DNA of 64,000 nucleotides. Source: CAMBDS01 sp964355675. Its GTDB lineage: Bacteria; Electryoneota; AABM5-125-24; Hatepunaeales; Hatepunaeaceae. The notes under the pieces are model-generated. The model had not been told where the DNA came from, searched no databases, and saw nothing but the letters and a program-made list of their open reading frames with translations. The stretch lies in NCBI GenBank assembly GCA_964355675.1, contig CAYHEC010000016.1, positions 18,722 through 82,721 on the forward strand. Reading direction: 5' to 3'. This document shows positions 17,556 through 26,617 of this stretch, one piece after another. How positions within the stretch are numbered: the stretch's first letter is position 1; each line of letters opens with the position of its first letter. The position numbers were made by a program, and so were the translations under genes.

Positions 17556-17562
17556 GATTGGT

Positions 17563-17613
17563 TGTAGAGAATTATCAACAGTAGAGTAGATAGAATGTGG
17601 ACAAATCTCCACA
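17563..17613. promoter_or_regulatory. paired 18-bp activator sites for the secreted-protein operon
   Basis: TGTAGAGAATTATCAACA (17563-17580) and TGTGGACAAATCTCCACA (17596-17613), start points 33 bp apart, both imperfect palindromes. The pair ends 74 bp before the sigma-54 promoter at 17687, the classic upstream-activating-sequence position. Confidence 0.8.
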
Positions 17614-17686
17614 ATGAACAAATTCAACTGGTTTGTAAAAAAATAAAATCAGGCTTGCTATTGTTGAATTAATGCAATAAAATAAA

Positions 17687-17702
17687 TGGCACGAACTATG
17701 CC
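17687..17702 (+). promoter_or_regulatory. sigma-54 promoter of the 17.8-26.3 kb secreted-protein operon
   Basis: TGGCACGAACTATGCC: perfect TGGCACG -24 element, GC of the -12 element exactly ten bases after the GG. The start of transcription is predicted near 17713, leaving an 85-base leader before the ATG at 17798. Confidence 0.75.
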
Positions 17703-17797
17703 TAATCAGGTTACAGGAAGCGAACAACACACAGTCGCACTGATCGCCGCTTCCTGCCCATCATCATACAATCACACATATCAAAAAAGGAACCACA

Positions 17798-20700
17798 ATG
17801 AAAGCTACGTTCACCTCACTTTTACTTCTTGTAAGCCTGTTGCTTCCGTTCTCAATGCAGGCGCAACAACAAGAAAACCTCCAGCCAGAGACTATTCAGG
17901 TCAACGCCGCGGATGCGCGGTCTATTACCCCGAACAATCCAGACTCTGGATCAACTCTGCTGAATGGACTGTCTTCCAGTCCTCGATTGGTTGGAAATGC
18001 TATTGCTGGTAATCTTTCTTCAAACGTATCCGCACCTAGTTCACCCGGGAAGCTCCCGTCAGCCTACAGCGTGATGAGTCGCGAGAATCTCAATCCTTCC
18101 ATTCCCATCATCGCCGAATCTACAGACATGGATAGTCTCGTTCTCTACGAGATCAATGGAAGGGAAGCATACATTCCCAGAAAATACCTGCCAGTAAATG
18201 AAGGTAAAAAGCTAATTTACTTAACCGAATTTGCATCTGACCCACGAGGTGCGGTACCGGGGCGTGACGATGTTCTTATCGATGACGAATTTGATAGGCA
18301 AGGGCTCCCAGATTGGTCACTCACTGATTTGAATAACGCTAACGGTCAAGATCTTTGGGGCAGGTACAATACTGGGGCTAGGTGGGTTGCTGATGCTTGT
18401 GCGGCGCGGGCAATTCAGAACAATGTAGGTGAATATGACGACAACCAACACTCGTCCATGATTCATCATTTAGATTTACGGGATTACCGCGGTGGAACCG
18501 TCTTGGCCTCATTCCAGTGGTGGTATGTAATGGAGAATGGTCCTGATTATATAACATTCCAAATCAATACACGGAGTAGTAATCCTGCTGATGGAAACTG
18601 GGTACAATGCGTGCGACGAACAAATAATAGCAATGGGTGGGAAGGATTCACCGAAGATGATGGCAATCCTGTTGATCTCTCCAGATACGCGGGACTGGAT
18701 TGTTATGTCAGATTCCTCTTCTACTCAGATGGGAGTCTTCATAATTACCAAGAAATTCAGGTGGACTATCTAACTGTGACTGCTGAGGCCCCTCAGGTAC
18801 CCGACCTTATCGCGGGAGGTGTCTGGCTTGGCTGGGAGGGTGGCAACTGGGATCCTCGAATCGTCAATATGGATCAACCTATTGATTTTCGGGCGCACAA
18901 CCAATGGATCATAGGTATGGATATTACCAACCCAACAAATTTCGCCGCTAATAACTGTCTGGTAAGTGTTGTGATCGATGGGAATCGATTTGAAGCCCGA
19001 TACAATATCGGCGCTAATGCAGACACCTGGGTTGCTTGGCGATGGAACAACGGGCATGCGAATTTCGCGGCAGGAGAACATACAGGGCAGTGGTTCATTG
19101 ATCGGAACGATGAAATCGATGAGGTTAGCGAAGACAATAACAACTCAGAGGAGTTTCATTACACTGGTGTTGGAAATCACCCTCCTCGCGTAGCCAACGC
19201 GATCCAGAACTGTAGTCACCAAGAGGACTGTGGGAGGGTCGATCATGTGAACTTAGGCAATGTCTTTACAGACGAAGATGGCGATGACCTGGAATTCGCC
19301 ATAACAACTCGACCGCCAGACCAATACAGAATGGCAATTGATGGAAATAGTGTGCTGTATATCAATCCTGTTGCAAACTACAATAATCCCCAGGGAGCCA
19401 ATGTCACTGTGACAGCCACTGACCCAAGTGGGGAATCGGTCTCAACTTCGTTCACATGCACTATCACGGCGGTCAATGACGGGCCGCGTCGCCCTGGTAA
19501 CGGAAATCCAGACTGCACACACAACGAAGACTGTGGTAGAGTGAATCATGCTGATCAAGACAATATGTTCACCGACGACGATGGTGATCAGCTGACTTAC
19601 CGCATCACTACTGCACCGCCAAATCAGTACGGTATGGTGATTGAGAATGGCACGAATGTCCTGTACATCAACCCTGCCGCAAACTACAATAATCCTGGTG
19701 GTGCCAGAGTCGTTATTACAGCGGACGACGGTCATCAGGGAACTGTCACTGATGAATTCATTTGCACTATCACGGCGGTCAATGACGTGCCGCGTCGCAC
19801 TGGTAACAATGGAAATGGAAATCCAGACTGCACACACAACGAAGACTGTGGCAGAGTAAATCATGCTGATCAGGACAATATGTTCACCGACGATGATGGA
19901 GATCAACTGACCTTCCGCATCACTACTGCACCGCCAAATCAGTACGGTATGGTGATTGAGAATGGCACGAATGTCCTGTACATCAACCCTGCCGCAAACT
20001 ACAATAATCCTGGTGGTGCCAGAGTCGTTATTACAGCGGACGACGGTCATCAGGGAACTGTCACTGATGAATTCATTTGCACTATCACGGCGGTCAATGA
20101 CGTGCCGCGTCGCACTGGTAACAATGGAAATGGAAATCCAGACTGCACACACAACGAAGACTGTGGCAGAGTAAATCATGCTGATCAGGACAATATGTTC
20201 ACCGACGATGATGGAGATCAACTGACCTTCCGCATCACTACTGCACCGCCAAATCAGTACGGTATGGTGATTGAGAATGGCACGAATGTCCTGTACATCA
20301 ACCCTGCCGCAAACTACAATAATCCTGGTGGTGCCAGAGTCGTTATTACAGCGGACGACGGTCATCAGGGAACTGTCACTGATGAATTCACTTGTACTAT
20401 CACACCGGAAAACGACCCACCTGTCGTAACAAGTGTGATACCTGATCACGCTCACAATGAAGATTGCGGTAGGGCAGTTTGCAGAGACCTTGACAACGTG
20501 TTCACTGATCCTGATGGAGATCAGTTAACATTCACAATCACTAATCCACCTTCGAATCGGTATCATATGAGCATCGATGCGAACACGCACGAGTTAATCA
20601 TCAATCCTGATGCGGACTACAATAATCCAGGAGCCAGAGTTACCATTATGGCCGATGATCGACGTGGCGGAACTGTCACCGATGAGTTCATTTGCACTAT

Positions 20701-21349
20701 CACGGCAGTCAACGACCCACCTGCGGAGTTTGGACTTCAACTACCTATGCAAAACGCTTCTAATCAACCCTTTGATGACACAAGGTTTGTTTGGAGTGCA
20801 AGTAGTGATGTTGATGCTGGTGAACAGGTGAGTTACGCTTTGCATGTTCGGTTCCAGTCTCCACAAGTTCAAAATCCGGAAACCACATACCCTGTAGGAC
20901 AGGTATTAGATACCTTACCTGATTTGAAAGCTTTGGCTGAAAGCAAGGGACTCCGCGGAGAGCAGAGTGCAACATTTGAATGGTGGGTTGAAGCAACGGA
21001 CGGACATGAAGGCGTCACTCCTTCTGAACACCGGACATTCACCACCACGCCTCTTGACGTCACCAAGGACGATCCAAGCCTCCCGGATTTTCTGGCCCTT
21101 CACTCAGCTTACCCCAATCCGTTCAACGCGGTAACTCACCTGTCATACGACATTCCGGAACCCACAATGGTGAGCTTGAAGGTCTATGACATCACCGGGA
21201 AAGAGGTAGCGACCTTGGCGCATGGAAATCATGTCCCGAACCGGTATGCTGTGAGTTGGGATGCGAACGGTCTTCAGGGCGGTATCTACTTCATTCGCCT
21301 TCAGACTACCAAAGGGGTTCTGACCTCTAAAGTGGTCTTGGTGAAGTAG
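17798..21349 (+). CDS. secreted multidomain protein with cadherin-like repeats and T9SS sorting domain
   Basis: 1183 residues; AAAAGGAA precedes the ATG. Residues 1-23 are a signal peptide (MKATFTSLLLLVSLLLPFSM). Residues about 165-335 are a MAM/immune-inhibitor-A-like jelly roll (DEFDRQGLPDWSLTDLNNAN). Residues about 335-455 are a CARDB-like module. Residues about 460-985 are five to six cadherin-like repeats, each with CxHxEDCGR, a VFTDEDGD/MFTDDDGD calcium-type loop and a TCTITAVNDxP end. The three middle copies are almost perfectly identical in DNA. The C-terminus (AYPNPFNAVTHLSYDIPEPT ... SKVVLVK) is a T9SS type-A sorting domain. The protein is likely a surface adhesin or matrix component. 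It is the first gene of a run of three behind a sigma-54 promoter with activator sites. Paired Cys in each repeat suggest disulfides outside the cell. Confidence 0.9.
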   Translation: MKATFTSLLLLVSLLLPFSMQAQQQENLQPETIQVNAADARSITPNNPDSGSTLLNGLSSSPRLVGNAIAGNLSSNVSAPSSPGKLPSAYSVMSRENLNPSIPIIAESTDMDSLVLYEINGREAYIPRKYLPVNEGKKLIYLTEFASDPRGAVPGRDDVLIDDEFDRQGLPDWSLTDLNNANGQDLWGRYNTGARWVADACAARAIQNNVGEYDDNQHSSMIHHLDLRDYRGGTVLASFQWWYVMENGPDYITFQINTRSSNPADGNWVQCVRRTNNSNGWEGFTEDDGNPVDLSRYAGLDCYVRFLFYSDGSLHNYQEIQVDYLTVTAEAPQVPDLIAGGVWLGWEGGNWDPRIVNMDQPIDFRAHNQWIIGMDITNPTNFAANNCLVSVVIDGNRFEARYNIGANADTWVAWRWNNGHANFAAGEHTGQWFIDRNDEIDEVSEDNNNSEEFHYTGVGNHPPRVANAIQNCSHQEDCGRVDHVNLGNVFTDEDGDDLEFAITTRPPDQYRMAIDGNSVLYINPVANYNNPQGANVTVTATDPSGESVSTSFTCTITAVNDGPRRPGNGNPDCTHNEDCGRVNHADQDNMFTDDDGDQLTYRITTAPPNQYGMVIENGTNVLYINPAANYNNPGGARVVITADDGHQGTVTDEFICTITAVNDVPRRTGNNGNGNPDCTHNEDCGRVNHADQDNMFTDDDGDQLTFRITTAPPNQYGMVIENGTNVLYINPAANYNNPGGARVVITADDGHQGTVTDEFICTITAVNDVPRRTGNNGNGNPDCTHNEDCGRVNHADQDNMFTDDDGDQLTFRITTAPPNQYGMVIENGTNVLYINPAANYNNPGGARVVITADDGHQGTVTDEFTCTITPENDPPVVTSVIPDHAHNEDCGRAVCRDLDNVFTDPDGDQLTFTITNPPSNRYHMSIDANTHELIINPDADYNNPGARVTIMADDRRGGTVTDEFICTITAVNDPPAEFGLQLPMQNASNQPFDDTRFVWSASSDVDAGEQVSYALHVRFQSPQVQNPETTYPVGQVLDTLPDLKALAESKGLRGEQSATFEWWVEATDGHEGVTPSEHRTFTTTPLDVTKDDPSLPDFLALHSAYPNPFNAVTHLSYDIPEPTMVSLKVYDITGKEVATLAHGNHVPNRYAVSWDANGLQGGIYFIRLQTTKGVLTSKVVLVK
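19501..20412 (+). repeat. 315-bp tandem repeats in the cadherin-like region
   Basis: Three consecutive copies with a 315-bp period (about 19501-19800, 19816-20115, 20131-20412). Copies two and three appear identical over almost their full length and copy one differs at a few positions. One unit encodes one 105-residue cadherin-like domain, so copy number can change without frameshift. Confidence 0.85.
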
Positions 21350-21373
21350 CTTTTCATAGCTATAGGAACAATA

Positions 21374-21410
21374 AATCGGGGCAGGCAATTGAATGTCTGC
21401 CCCGATTTTC
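21374..21410 (+). terminator. hairpin between first and second secreted-protein genes
   Basis: Stem AATCGGGGCAG / CTGCCCCGATT followed by TTTCC. It lies 25 bases after the stop at 21349 and 45 bases before the next ATG. With only four T it may be a partial terminator or an mRNA-stabilising hairpin inside an operon. A sister hairpin follows the next gene. Confidence 0.6.
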
Positions 21411-21454
21411 CTAAGTTGCTGAACAACGGCGAGAGCCATTCATTAGGGGTGAGT

Positions 21455-23551
21455 ATGTTTCGCAAATTTCTTTTCTTGCTAACAGCCGCAATCCTGTTGA
21501 CAACAGGTCGATGTATCGCACAAGATGTAATCATTGAGGAGGAGTTCAATAATATCGACGGTTGGAATATTGGAGACCTCAATGCTGAAAACGGTCGCGA
21601 CTTTTGGGGACGCCAGAATGCATGGGGAAGATGGGTCGTAGATGCCGGCGCGAATGGCGAAGTCGTTGATGGGGAGGGCTTTTATGATGATAACCAAGAT
21701 GCTTACATGATCCATCCGATAGATATGAGGAATTATAACGGCAGAGCTTACGCCTCGTTCGCATGGTCTTATGAGACAGAAGACGGCCCAGATTGGGTTG
21801 CATTTCAAGTTAATTCCCGTAATGGCGACCCTGGAGATCAAAACTGGGCCACGCTCCAAAGTGGAACTGGCGATAGCAATGGTTGGGAGGAATATAGTGA
21901 AGACAATGGGGACGTTATAGATCTCAGTGATTATGTCGGACAGCGGATCTTCATCCGCTTCTTCTTTCACTCGGATGAACAGAACCACAACTATGGTAGC
22001 GTAACAGTCGATTATATCGAAATTACGGCAACACGAGGGGGAGCTCCTGTGATCAATCAACCAAATCAACAAGCTGAATTTAGGAATCAGGATGTTAATG
22101 AGAATTCTGCGATTCAGCAAGTTAACTTCCAGGCAACGGATCCAGATAATAACAGGGTGACTTGGGCGCAGCCGCAGAATCTGCCAGAGGGATCTAGATT
22201 TGTTGACAATGGGAATAATACTGCATCTTGGAATTGGACGCCGAACTTTAATCAGGCAGCCGACTATTCATTTGTTGCTATTGCCAACGACGGTCATGGC
22301 GGAAGGGATGAAATTACTATACGTCAGCGTGTAGTTGATGTTCCTCGTGCACCTGTGATCAGTCAGCCAAGCGATCAAGACGCATTTAGAAACCAGGATG
22401 TCCGTGAAAACGAAGCTATCCAACAAGTCAACTTCCGAGCATCAGATCCGGATGGTGGCAATATAAGCTGGGCACAACCACAGAACCTTCCGGCCGGGTC
22501 AACTTTTCGTGATATAGGGGGTGGTCAAGCAACTTGGACTTGGACGCCGAATTGGGATCAGGGCACTCGGGACTACTCGTTCGTAGCCATAGCTTCAGAC
22601 GGTAACTTAACGGACGAAATCACAATTAATCAACGCGTTATCGGCGAGGAGCCGCGTCCGACGATCGTACAACCTAGTGACCAAGACGCATTTAGAAACC
22701 CGGATGTCAATGAGAATGCAGCGATCCAGCAGGTCAATTTCCGAGCAACAAATCCGGAAGGCAACAACATGAGCTGGCCACAACCGCAGAACCTTCCGGC
22801 CGGGTCAACTTTTCGTGATATAGGGGGTGGTCAAGCGACTTGGACATGGACGCCGGGTTGGGATCAGGGCACGAACGACCACTCGTTCGTAGCTATTGTT
22901 TCATGCGAAAACGCGACCGACAGAATCACAATTAATCAACGCGTCATTAATGTCAACCGTCTCCCCGTGATCGACCAACCAGGAAATGGCGATAATGAAA
23001 CGATACCAGGTGAATTTCCCGACGGGCAACCGATCACTGTTAACTTCCATGCGAACGATGCTGATAACGAGGCTCTAATTTGGAGCATTTCGGATAATGG
23101 AAATCTACCTGCAGGTGCAGGAAACATGACGGAAGCAGGGGTATTTACATGGACTCCTCAAAATGCGCCGCCTTTAGCATACTACTTTACAGCACAGGTT
23201 TCAGACGGAAACAACCCTGGGACTGACGAGATAACTGTGACCTTTAGCGTGCTAAACGACGTGAAGGATAACGAACGAAGTATTCCAGAGGTCTTGGCTC
23301 TTCATAAGGCTTACCCGAACCCCTTTAATGCGATAACTCACGTCTCCTATGACATTCCGGAGCCCACAATGGTGAGCTTGAAGGTCTATGACATTTCCGG
23401 GAAAGAAGTAGCGACCTTGGCGCACGGAAACCATGTCCCGAACCGTTATGCCGTGAGCTGGGATGCGAACGGTCTTCAGGGCGGTATCTACTTCATTCGC
23501 CTTCAGACTTCCAAAGGGGTTCTGACCTCGAAAGTGGTCTTGGTGAAGTAG
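21455..23551 (+). CDS. secreted Ig/cadherin-like repeat protein with T9SS sorting domain
   Basis: 698 residues. I take the ATG at 21455 (ribosome binding site AGGGGTG) because the signal peptide MFRKFLFLLTAAILLTTGRC starts there; the frame extends further up but through the intergenic hairpin. Residues about 25-210 are a MAM/immune-inhibitor-A-like jelly roll (IEEEFNNIDGWNIGDLNAEN) resembling those of its two neighbours. Residues about 215-600 hold four Ig/cadherin-like domains, three with a repeated start (QPSDQDAFRNQDVRENEAIQ) and a WTW core. The C-terminal sorting domain is almost identical in DNA to that of the upstream gene (last about 190 bp plus the hairpin), indicating recent duplication or gene conversion. 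Likely co-expressed from the sigma-54 promoter at 17687. Confidence 0.88.
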   Translation: MFRKFLFLLTAAILLTTGRCIAQDVIIEEEFNNIDGWNIGDLNAENGRDFWGRQNAWGRWVVDAGANGEVVDGEGFYDDNQDAYMIHPIDMRNYNGRAYASFAWSYETEDGPDWVAFQVNSRNGDPGDQNWATLQSGTGDSNGWEEYSEDNGDVIDLSDYVGQRIFIRFFFHSDEQNHNYGSVTVDYIEITATRGGAPVINQPNQQAEFRNQDVNENSAIQQVNFQATDPDNNRVTWAQPQNLPEGSRFVDNGNNTASWNWTPNFNQAADYSFVAIANDGHGGRDEITIRQRVVDVPRAPVISQPSDQDAFRNQDVRENEAIQQVNFRASDPDGGNISWAQPQNLPAGSTFRDIGGGQATWTWTPNWDQGTRDYSFVAIASDGNLTDEITINQRVIGEEPRPTIVQPSDQDAFRNPDVNENAAIQQVNFRATNPEGNNMSWPQPQNLPAGSTFRDIGGGQATWTWTPGWDQGTNDHSFVAIVSCENATDRITINQRVINVNRLPVIDQPGNGDNETIPGEFPDGQPITVNFHANDADNEALIWSISDNGNLPAGAGNMTEAGVFTWTPQNAPPLAYYFTAQVSDGNNPGTDEITVTFSVLNDVKDNERSIPEVLALHKAYPNPFNAITHVSYDIPEPTMVSLKVYDISGKEVATLAHGNHVPNRYAVSWDANGLQGGIYFIRLQTSKGVLTSKVVLVK

Positions 23552-23577
23552 AGCTTCTCATAGCTATACTAACAACG

Positions 23578-23607
23578 AATCGGGGCAGGCGTGAGGCTTG
23601 TCCCGAT
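23578..23607 (+). terminator. hairpin between second and third secreted-protein genes
   Basis: Stem AATCGGGGCAGGC / GGCTTGTCCCGATT, homologous to the hairpin at 21374. It lacks a long T run and sits 34 bases before the next ATG, so read-through or processing inside an operon is likely. Confidence 0.55.
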
Positions 23608-23641
23608 TCCCTTAATTCAACAAAGAAACCCTAGGTAAAGC

Positions 23642-26296
23642 ATGTCCCTTTTTATACCGAACGCACTCACAGCAGTAATCCTGATGGTATCTTGCCAAGG
23701 ATTCGCTCAATCTCTCGATAAAGAAATTCCACAGCAAAGCCTCATTAATATTTCCAGTAATAATCAAAAGACTTCTCATCTTGAAAAATTTACGCCCGGT
23801 TTTCAAAACGAGGCGCCAGCTCGCGATGAATTGCTATTTACTGACGACTTTCACCAATTCCCAGGGGACTGGGAAGTAGGTGATGCTGATGCACGAAACG
23901 GACGCGATTATTGGGGGCATGACCAGCAGGGCAGACTAGTTGTTTGCCCCAACCGTCCCGATGACGGGAGGGGATTTTATGACGATAATCAAAATGCTTA
24001 CATGTTTCAACCTATCGATTTGAGGGACTACCATGATTGTTCAATTTTGATTTCTTTAGCCTGGTCTTATGAGACAGAGAGGAATCGAGATCGGATATTT
24101 TTTCAGGTTCGTGGGCTCCAAGGCGATTGGGCAGTAATTCAAGAGGGAACTGGAGATAGTAACGGCCCGGAGGAGTTCGATGAACGTGACGGTTCCGCTT
24201 TAGATCTAAGCGATTATGCCGGTCAACGAGTCGAAATCGGATTTTTCTTTCGTTCTGACGAGAGAAATCACGACTATGGTTCCGTCAGATTATATTTTAT
24301 CGAAATAACAGCCGGAGAACCTTCTGCAAGAATAAGTGGTATTGATGACGATATAGTTCATTTTGGGCTTGTCAGAAAAAATACCAATTGTAATAATGAG
24401 GATTTGTATTTAGTAAATGATGGGGGTGCTCTGGTTGTAGTCAGGCCTTTGGAAATCGTTGGCAATGATGCGAGGTTTTTCCACATTGACTCACCTCGAG
24501 ATTGGTTTGCAATCGAGCGTAGTGATTCAGTAAATATCCGTTTGGTTTTTTCTCCAGATGATCGTAGAGTCTTCCGGGCAACTCTCCAAATCAGGAGCAA
24601 TGGCGGAGAGTGGGACATCACACTTGTTGGGCAAGGCGGTGGTCCACACCTTGTTATCCGCGGAATCCAGAACAATACAATAGATTTTGGAGGCGTCCCC
24701 ATAGAATCGGTTGACGGGAACGATTCGATGCACCAGCATGCTGATTCGTTGCGGAGGAATTGGGATCTAACGCTTGTTAATGACGGTGAAGATACATTAA
24801 CTGTCCAGCCGCTACAGATCGTTGGGAACGATGCAAGGTATTTTACGATCGTTTCGCCGCAAGGTCTGTTCGTGATTCCGCCTCAAGATTCACAACACGT
24901 CGAGCTGAACTTCCACCCAACTGAACGCAGACGTTACCAAGCTACTTTGCAGATCAGAAGCGATGGCGGAGACTTCGATATTAATCTCATTGGGCAAGGA
25001 GTTGGCCCACAGTTAACAATCAGGGGAATTCGGGACGACGTGGTTGATTTTGGGCTTGTACGAATAGATTCCCGCGTCGAAAACTCCGACCTAACCCTCG
25101 CGAATGTTGGTGATTGGGTCATGACAGTCCAGCCGATGCAGATCATTGGGAATGATGCTAGGTATTTTACAATCGTTTCACCTCAAGCTGAGTTCACAAT
25201 TCAAGCCGGACAATCTCAAAATATTGTGCTTAGCTTCCGCCCAACAGAGCGCAGACAATATCAAGCTACTTTGCAGCTCAGAAGTGATGGAGGGAATCGG
25301 GATATAGGGAATAGGGATATCCTGCTAATCGGGCAAGGTGGGGGACCCAGTTTAGTGCTTCTTCCAGAAGGAATCCAGAACGGGGGAATTAATTTTGGAG
25401 GAAGGCGAATTGGCCAAGATCACGAGTTAAGAACAGTTTCAATGACAAATTCTGGTGAGATTGTTCTAACAGTTCAACCGCTCCAAATTGTGGGAGTTGA
25501 TTCTGCCTTTTTCTCGGTTGTTTCACCACAAGAACAGTTTCAAATTCAACCTCGCGGCTGGGTAGAGATTGTTATCAGGTTCACACCCCAAGAGCGTAGA
25601 GAGTACCATGCCACATTACTGATCAGGAGTGACGGGGGGGATTGGGCCATCCCTCTTCACGGGATGGGCGGCGCTCCACATATAGGCGAAGGTGGCCACC
25701 AAAACCCATCTGTCAATTTTGGGTCTGTTAACTCAGGGCAAACGCATGTGGATTCTGGTCTCGTGATCGCAAATGACGGAGAGTTCTTCATGACCGTTCA
25801 ACCACTTCAGATTGTTGGGGGAGATACAGGAATCTTTACGATCATTCAACCTCAAGGTCAATTCACAATTCCGGCCGGAGAAATGAGAAGGATAATCTTA
25901 AGCTTCCAACCAACGGAACCAAGACATTATCAAGACACTCTGCAGATCAGAACTGATGGCGGAAACTTGGATATATTGCTTATTGGGGATGGACGAGCTT
26001 CTGGTGTTGAAGAACTAAAAAATCTGACACCTCTGAAGTTTGCACTTAGCGATGCTTTTCCCAACCCCTTCAACAGCACGACTCACTTGCAGTTTGATAT
26101 GCCTAAATCAGGACATGCAAAGGTGAGCATCTTCGGAATGGATGGACGCGAGGTAACAAGATTGGTCGATGGCTTCGAGCAAGCCGGTCGTCACGAGGTG
26201 GCTTGGAATGCAACAGGCATTGCCAGCGGAGTCTATCTAATTTCCTTCCAGTCAGGAAGCACCACGCTTATGAGCAGAGCGATGCTGCTTCGTTAG
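23642..26296 (+). CDS. secreted protein with five choice-of-anchor-D/ASH-like repeats and T9SS sorting domain
   Basis: 884 residues; AGGTAAAGC precedes the ATG. Residues 1-22 are a signal peptide ending QGFAQ. Residues about 60-225 are the MAM-like jelly roll shared with the two upstream genes (FTDDFHQFPGDWEVGDADAR). Residues about 230-790 contain five repeats of the pattern VDFGxVxx...LxxxNDGxxxLTVQPLQIVGNDARYF...IxxGxSxxIxLxFxPTERRxYQATLQIRSDGG. This is the ASPM-SPD-2-Hydin/'choice-of-anchor D' Ig-like fold, common in secreted bacterial proteins. The end (DAFPNPFNSTTHLQFDMPKS ... MSRAMLLR) is a T9SS sorting domain most like that of the gene at 26618. A real terminator follows at 26318, so this is the last gene of the run. 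Confidence 0.88.
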   Translation: MSLFIPNALTAVILMVSCQGFAQSLDKEIPQQSLINISSNNQKTSHLEKFTPGFQNEAPARDELLFTDDFHQFPGDWEVGDADARNGRDYWGHDQQGRLVVCPNRPDDGRGFYDDNQNAYMFQPIDLRDYHDCSILISLAWSYETERNRDRIFFQVRGLQGDWAVIQEGTGDSNGPEEFDERDGSALDLSDYAGQRVEIGFFFRSDERNHDYGSVRLYFIEITAGEPSARISGIDDDIVHFGLVRKNTNCNNEDLYLVNDGGALVVVRPLEIVGNDARFFHIDSPRDWFAIERSDSVNIRLVFSPDDRRVFRATLQIRSNGGEWDITLVGQGGGPHLVIRGIQNNTIDFGGVPIESVDGNDSMHQHADSLRRNWDLTLVNDGEDTLTVQPLQIVGNDARYFTIVSPQGLFVIPPQDSQHVELNFHPTERRRYQATLQIRSDGGDFDINLIGQGVGPQLTIRGIRDDVVDFGLVRIDSRVENSDLTLANVGDWVMTVQPMQIIGNDARYFTIVSPQAEFTIQAGQSQNIVLSFRPTERRQYQATLQLRSDGGNRDIGNRDILLIGQGGGPSLVLLPEGIQNGGINFGGRRIGQDHELRTVSMTNSGEIVLTVQPLQIVGVDSAFFSVVSPQEQFQIQPRGWVEIVIRFTPQERREYHATLLIRSDGGDWAIPLHGMGGAPHIGEGGHQNPSVNFGSVNSGQTHVDSGLVIANDGEFFMTVQPLQIVGGDTGIFTIIQPQGQFTIPAGEMRRIILSFQPTEPRHYQDTLQIRTDGGNLDILLIGDGRASGVEELKNLTPLKFALSDAFPNPFNSTTHLQFDMPKSGHAKVSIFGMDGREVTRLVDGFEQAGRHEVAWNATGIASGVYLISFQSGSTTLMSRAMLLR

Positions 26297-26317
26297 TCTC
26301 AATCAGATAACCTTAGT

Positions 26318-26350
26318 AAGGGGACAGGCGACCTTAGCCTGTCCCTTTTT
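26318..26350 (+). terminator. intrinsic terminator of the secreted-protein operon
   Basis: Stem AAGGGGACAGGC / GCCTGTCCCTTTTT (26318-26350) with a five-base T run, 22 bases after the stop codon. This is the strongest terminator of the three hairpins in the run. Confidence 0.85.
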
Positions 26351-26366
26351 GTTTTATAAAATTAGG

Positions 26367-26417
26367 TGTAGAGAAATATCTACAGCAATTGGTTTGCCGT
26401 GTAGATCATTATCGACA
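26367..26417. promoter_or_regulatory. paired 18-bp activator sites for the CARDB gene
   Basis: TGTAGAGAAATATCTACA (26367-26384) and TGTAGATCATTATCGACA (26400-26417), again with start points 33 bp apart. The gap to the sigma-54 promoter is 73-74 bp, the same as at 17563-17687. Confidence 0.82.
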
Positions 26418-26490
26418 CTCCTTCCGAGATAAAGGACGTTTCAAGCACTACGTCAGCATGAACAAGGCTAAGACGATGTTAGAATTTGAT

Positions 26491-26507
26491 TTGGCACGGT
26501 GGTTGCC
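26491..26507 (+). promoter_or_regulatory. near-perfect sigma-54 promoter of the CARDB gene
   Basis: TTGGCACGGTGGTTGCC fits the sigma-54 consensus at every conserved base, with GG and GC ten bases apart. The predicted start is near 26518, giving a 100-base leader. Confidence 0.85.
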
Positions 26508-26617
26508 TTATATGAGATCAGAAGGTTGAACTTGTCCCCGGACACGGGAAGCTCAACACAAACAACACCCTTCACGCCGAACATTTATCCGGCGCGAAAT
26601 AACGAAAGGATCGAAAA

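Noticed and set aside
19501..20412. Possible CRISPR-like regular repeats
   Set aside because: Units are 315 bp, coding and contiguous without spacers.
19442..20455. 337-codon minus-strand frame
   Set aside because: Antisense shadow of the identical cadherin repeats; it repeats with the same 315-bp period and has no start signal.
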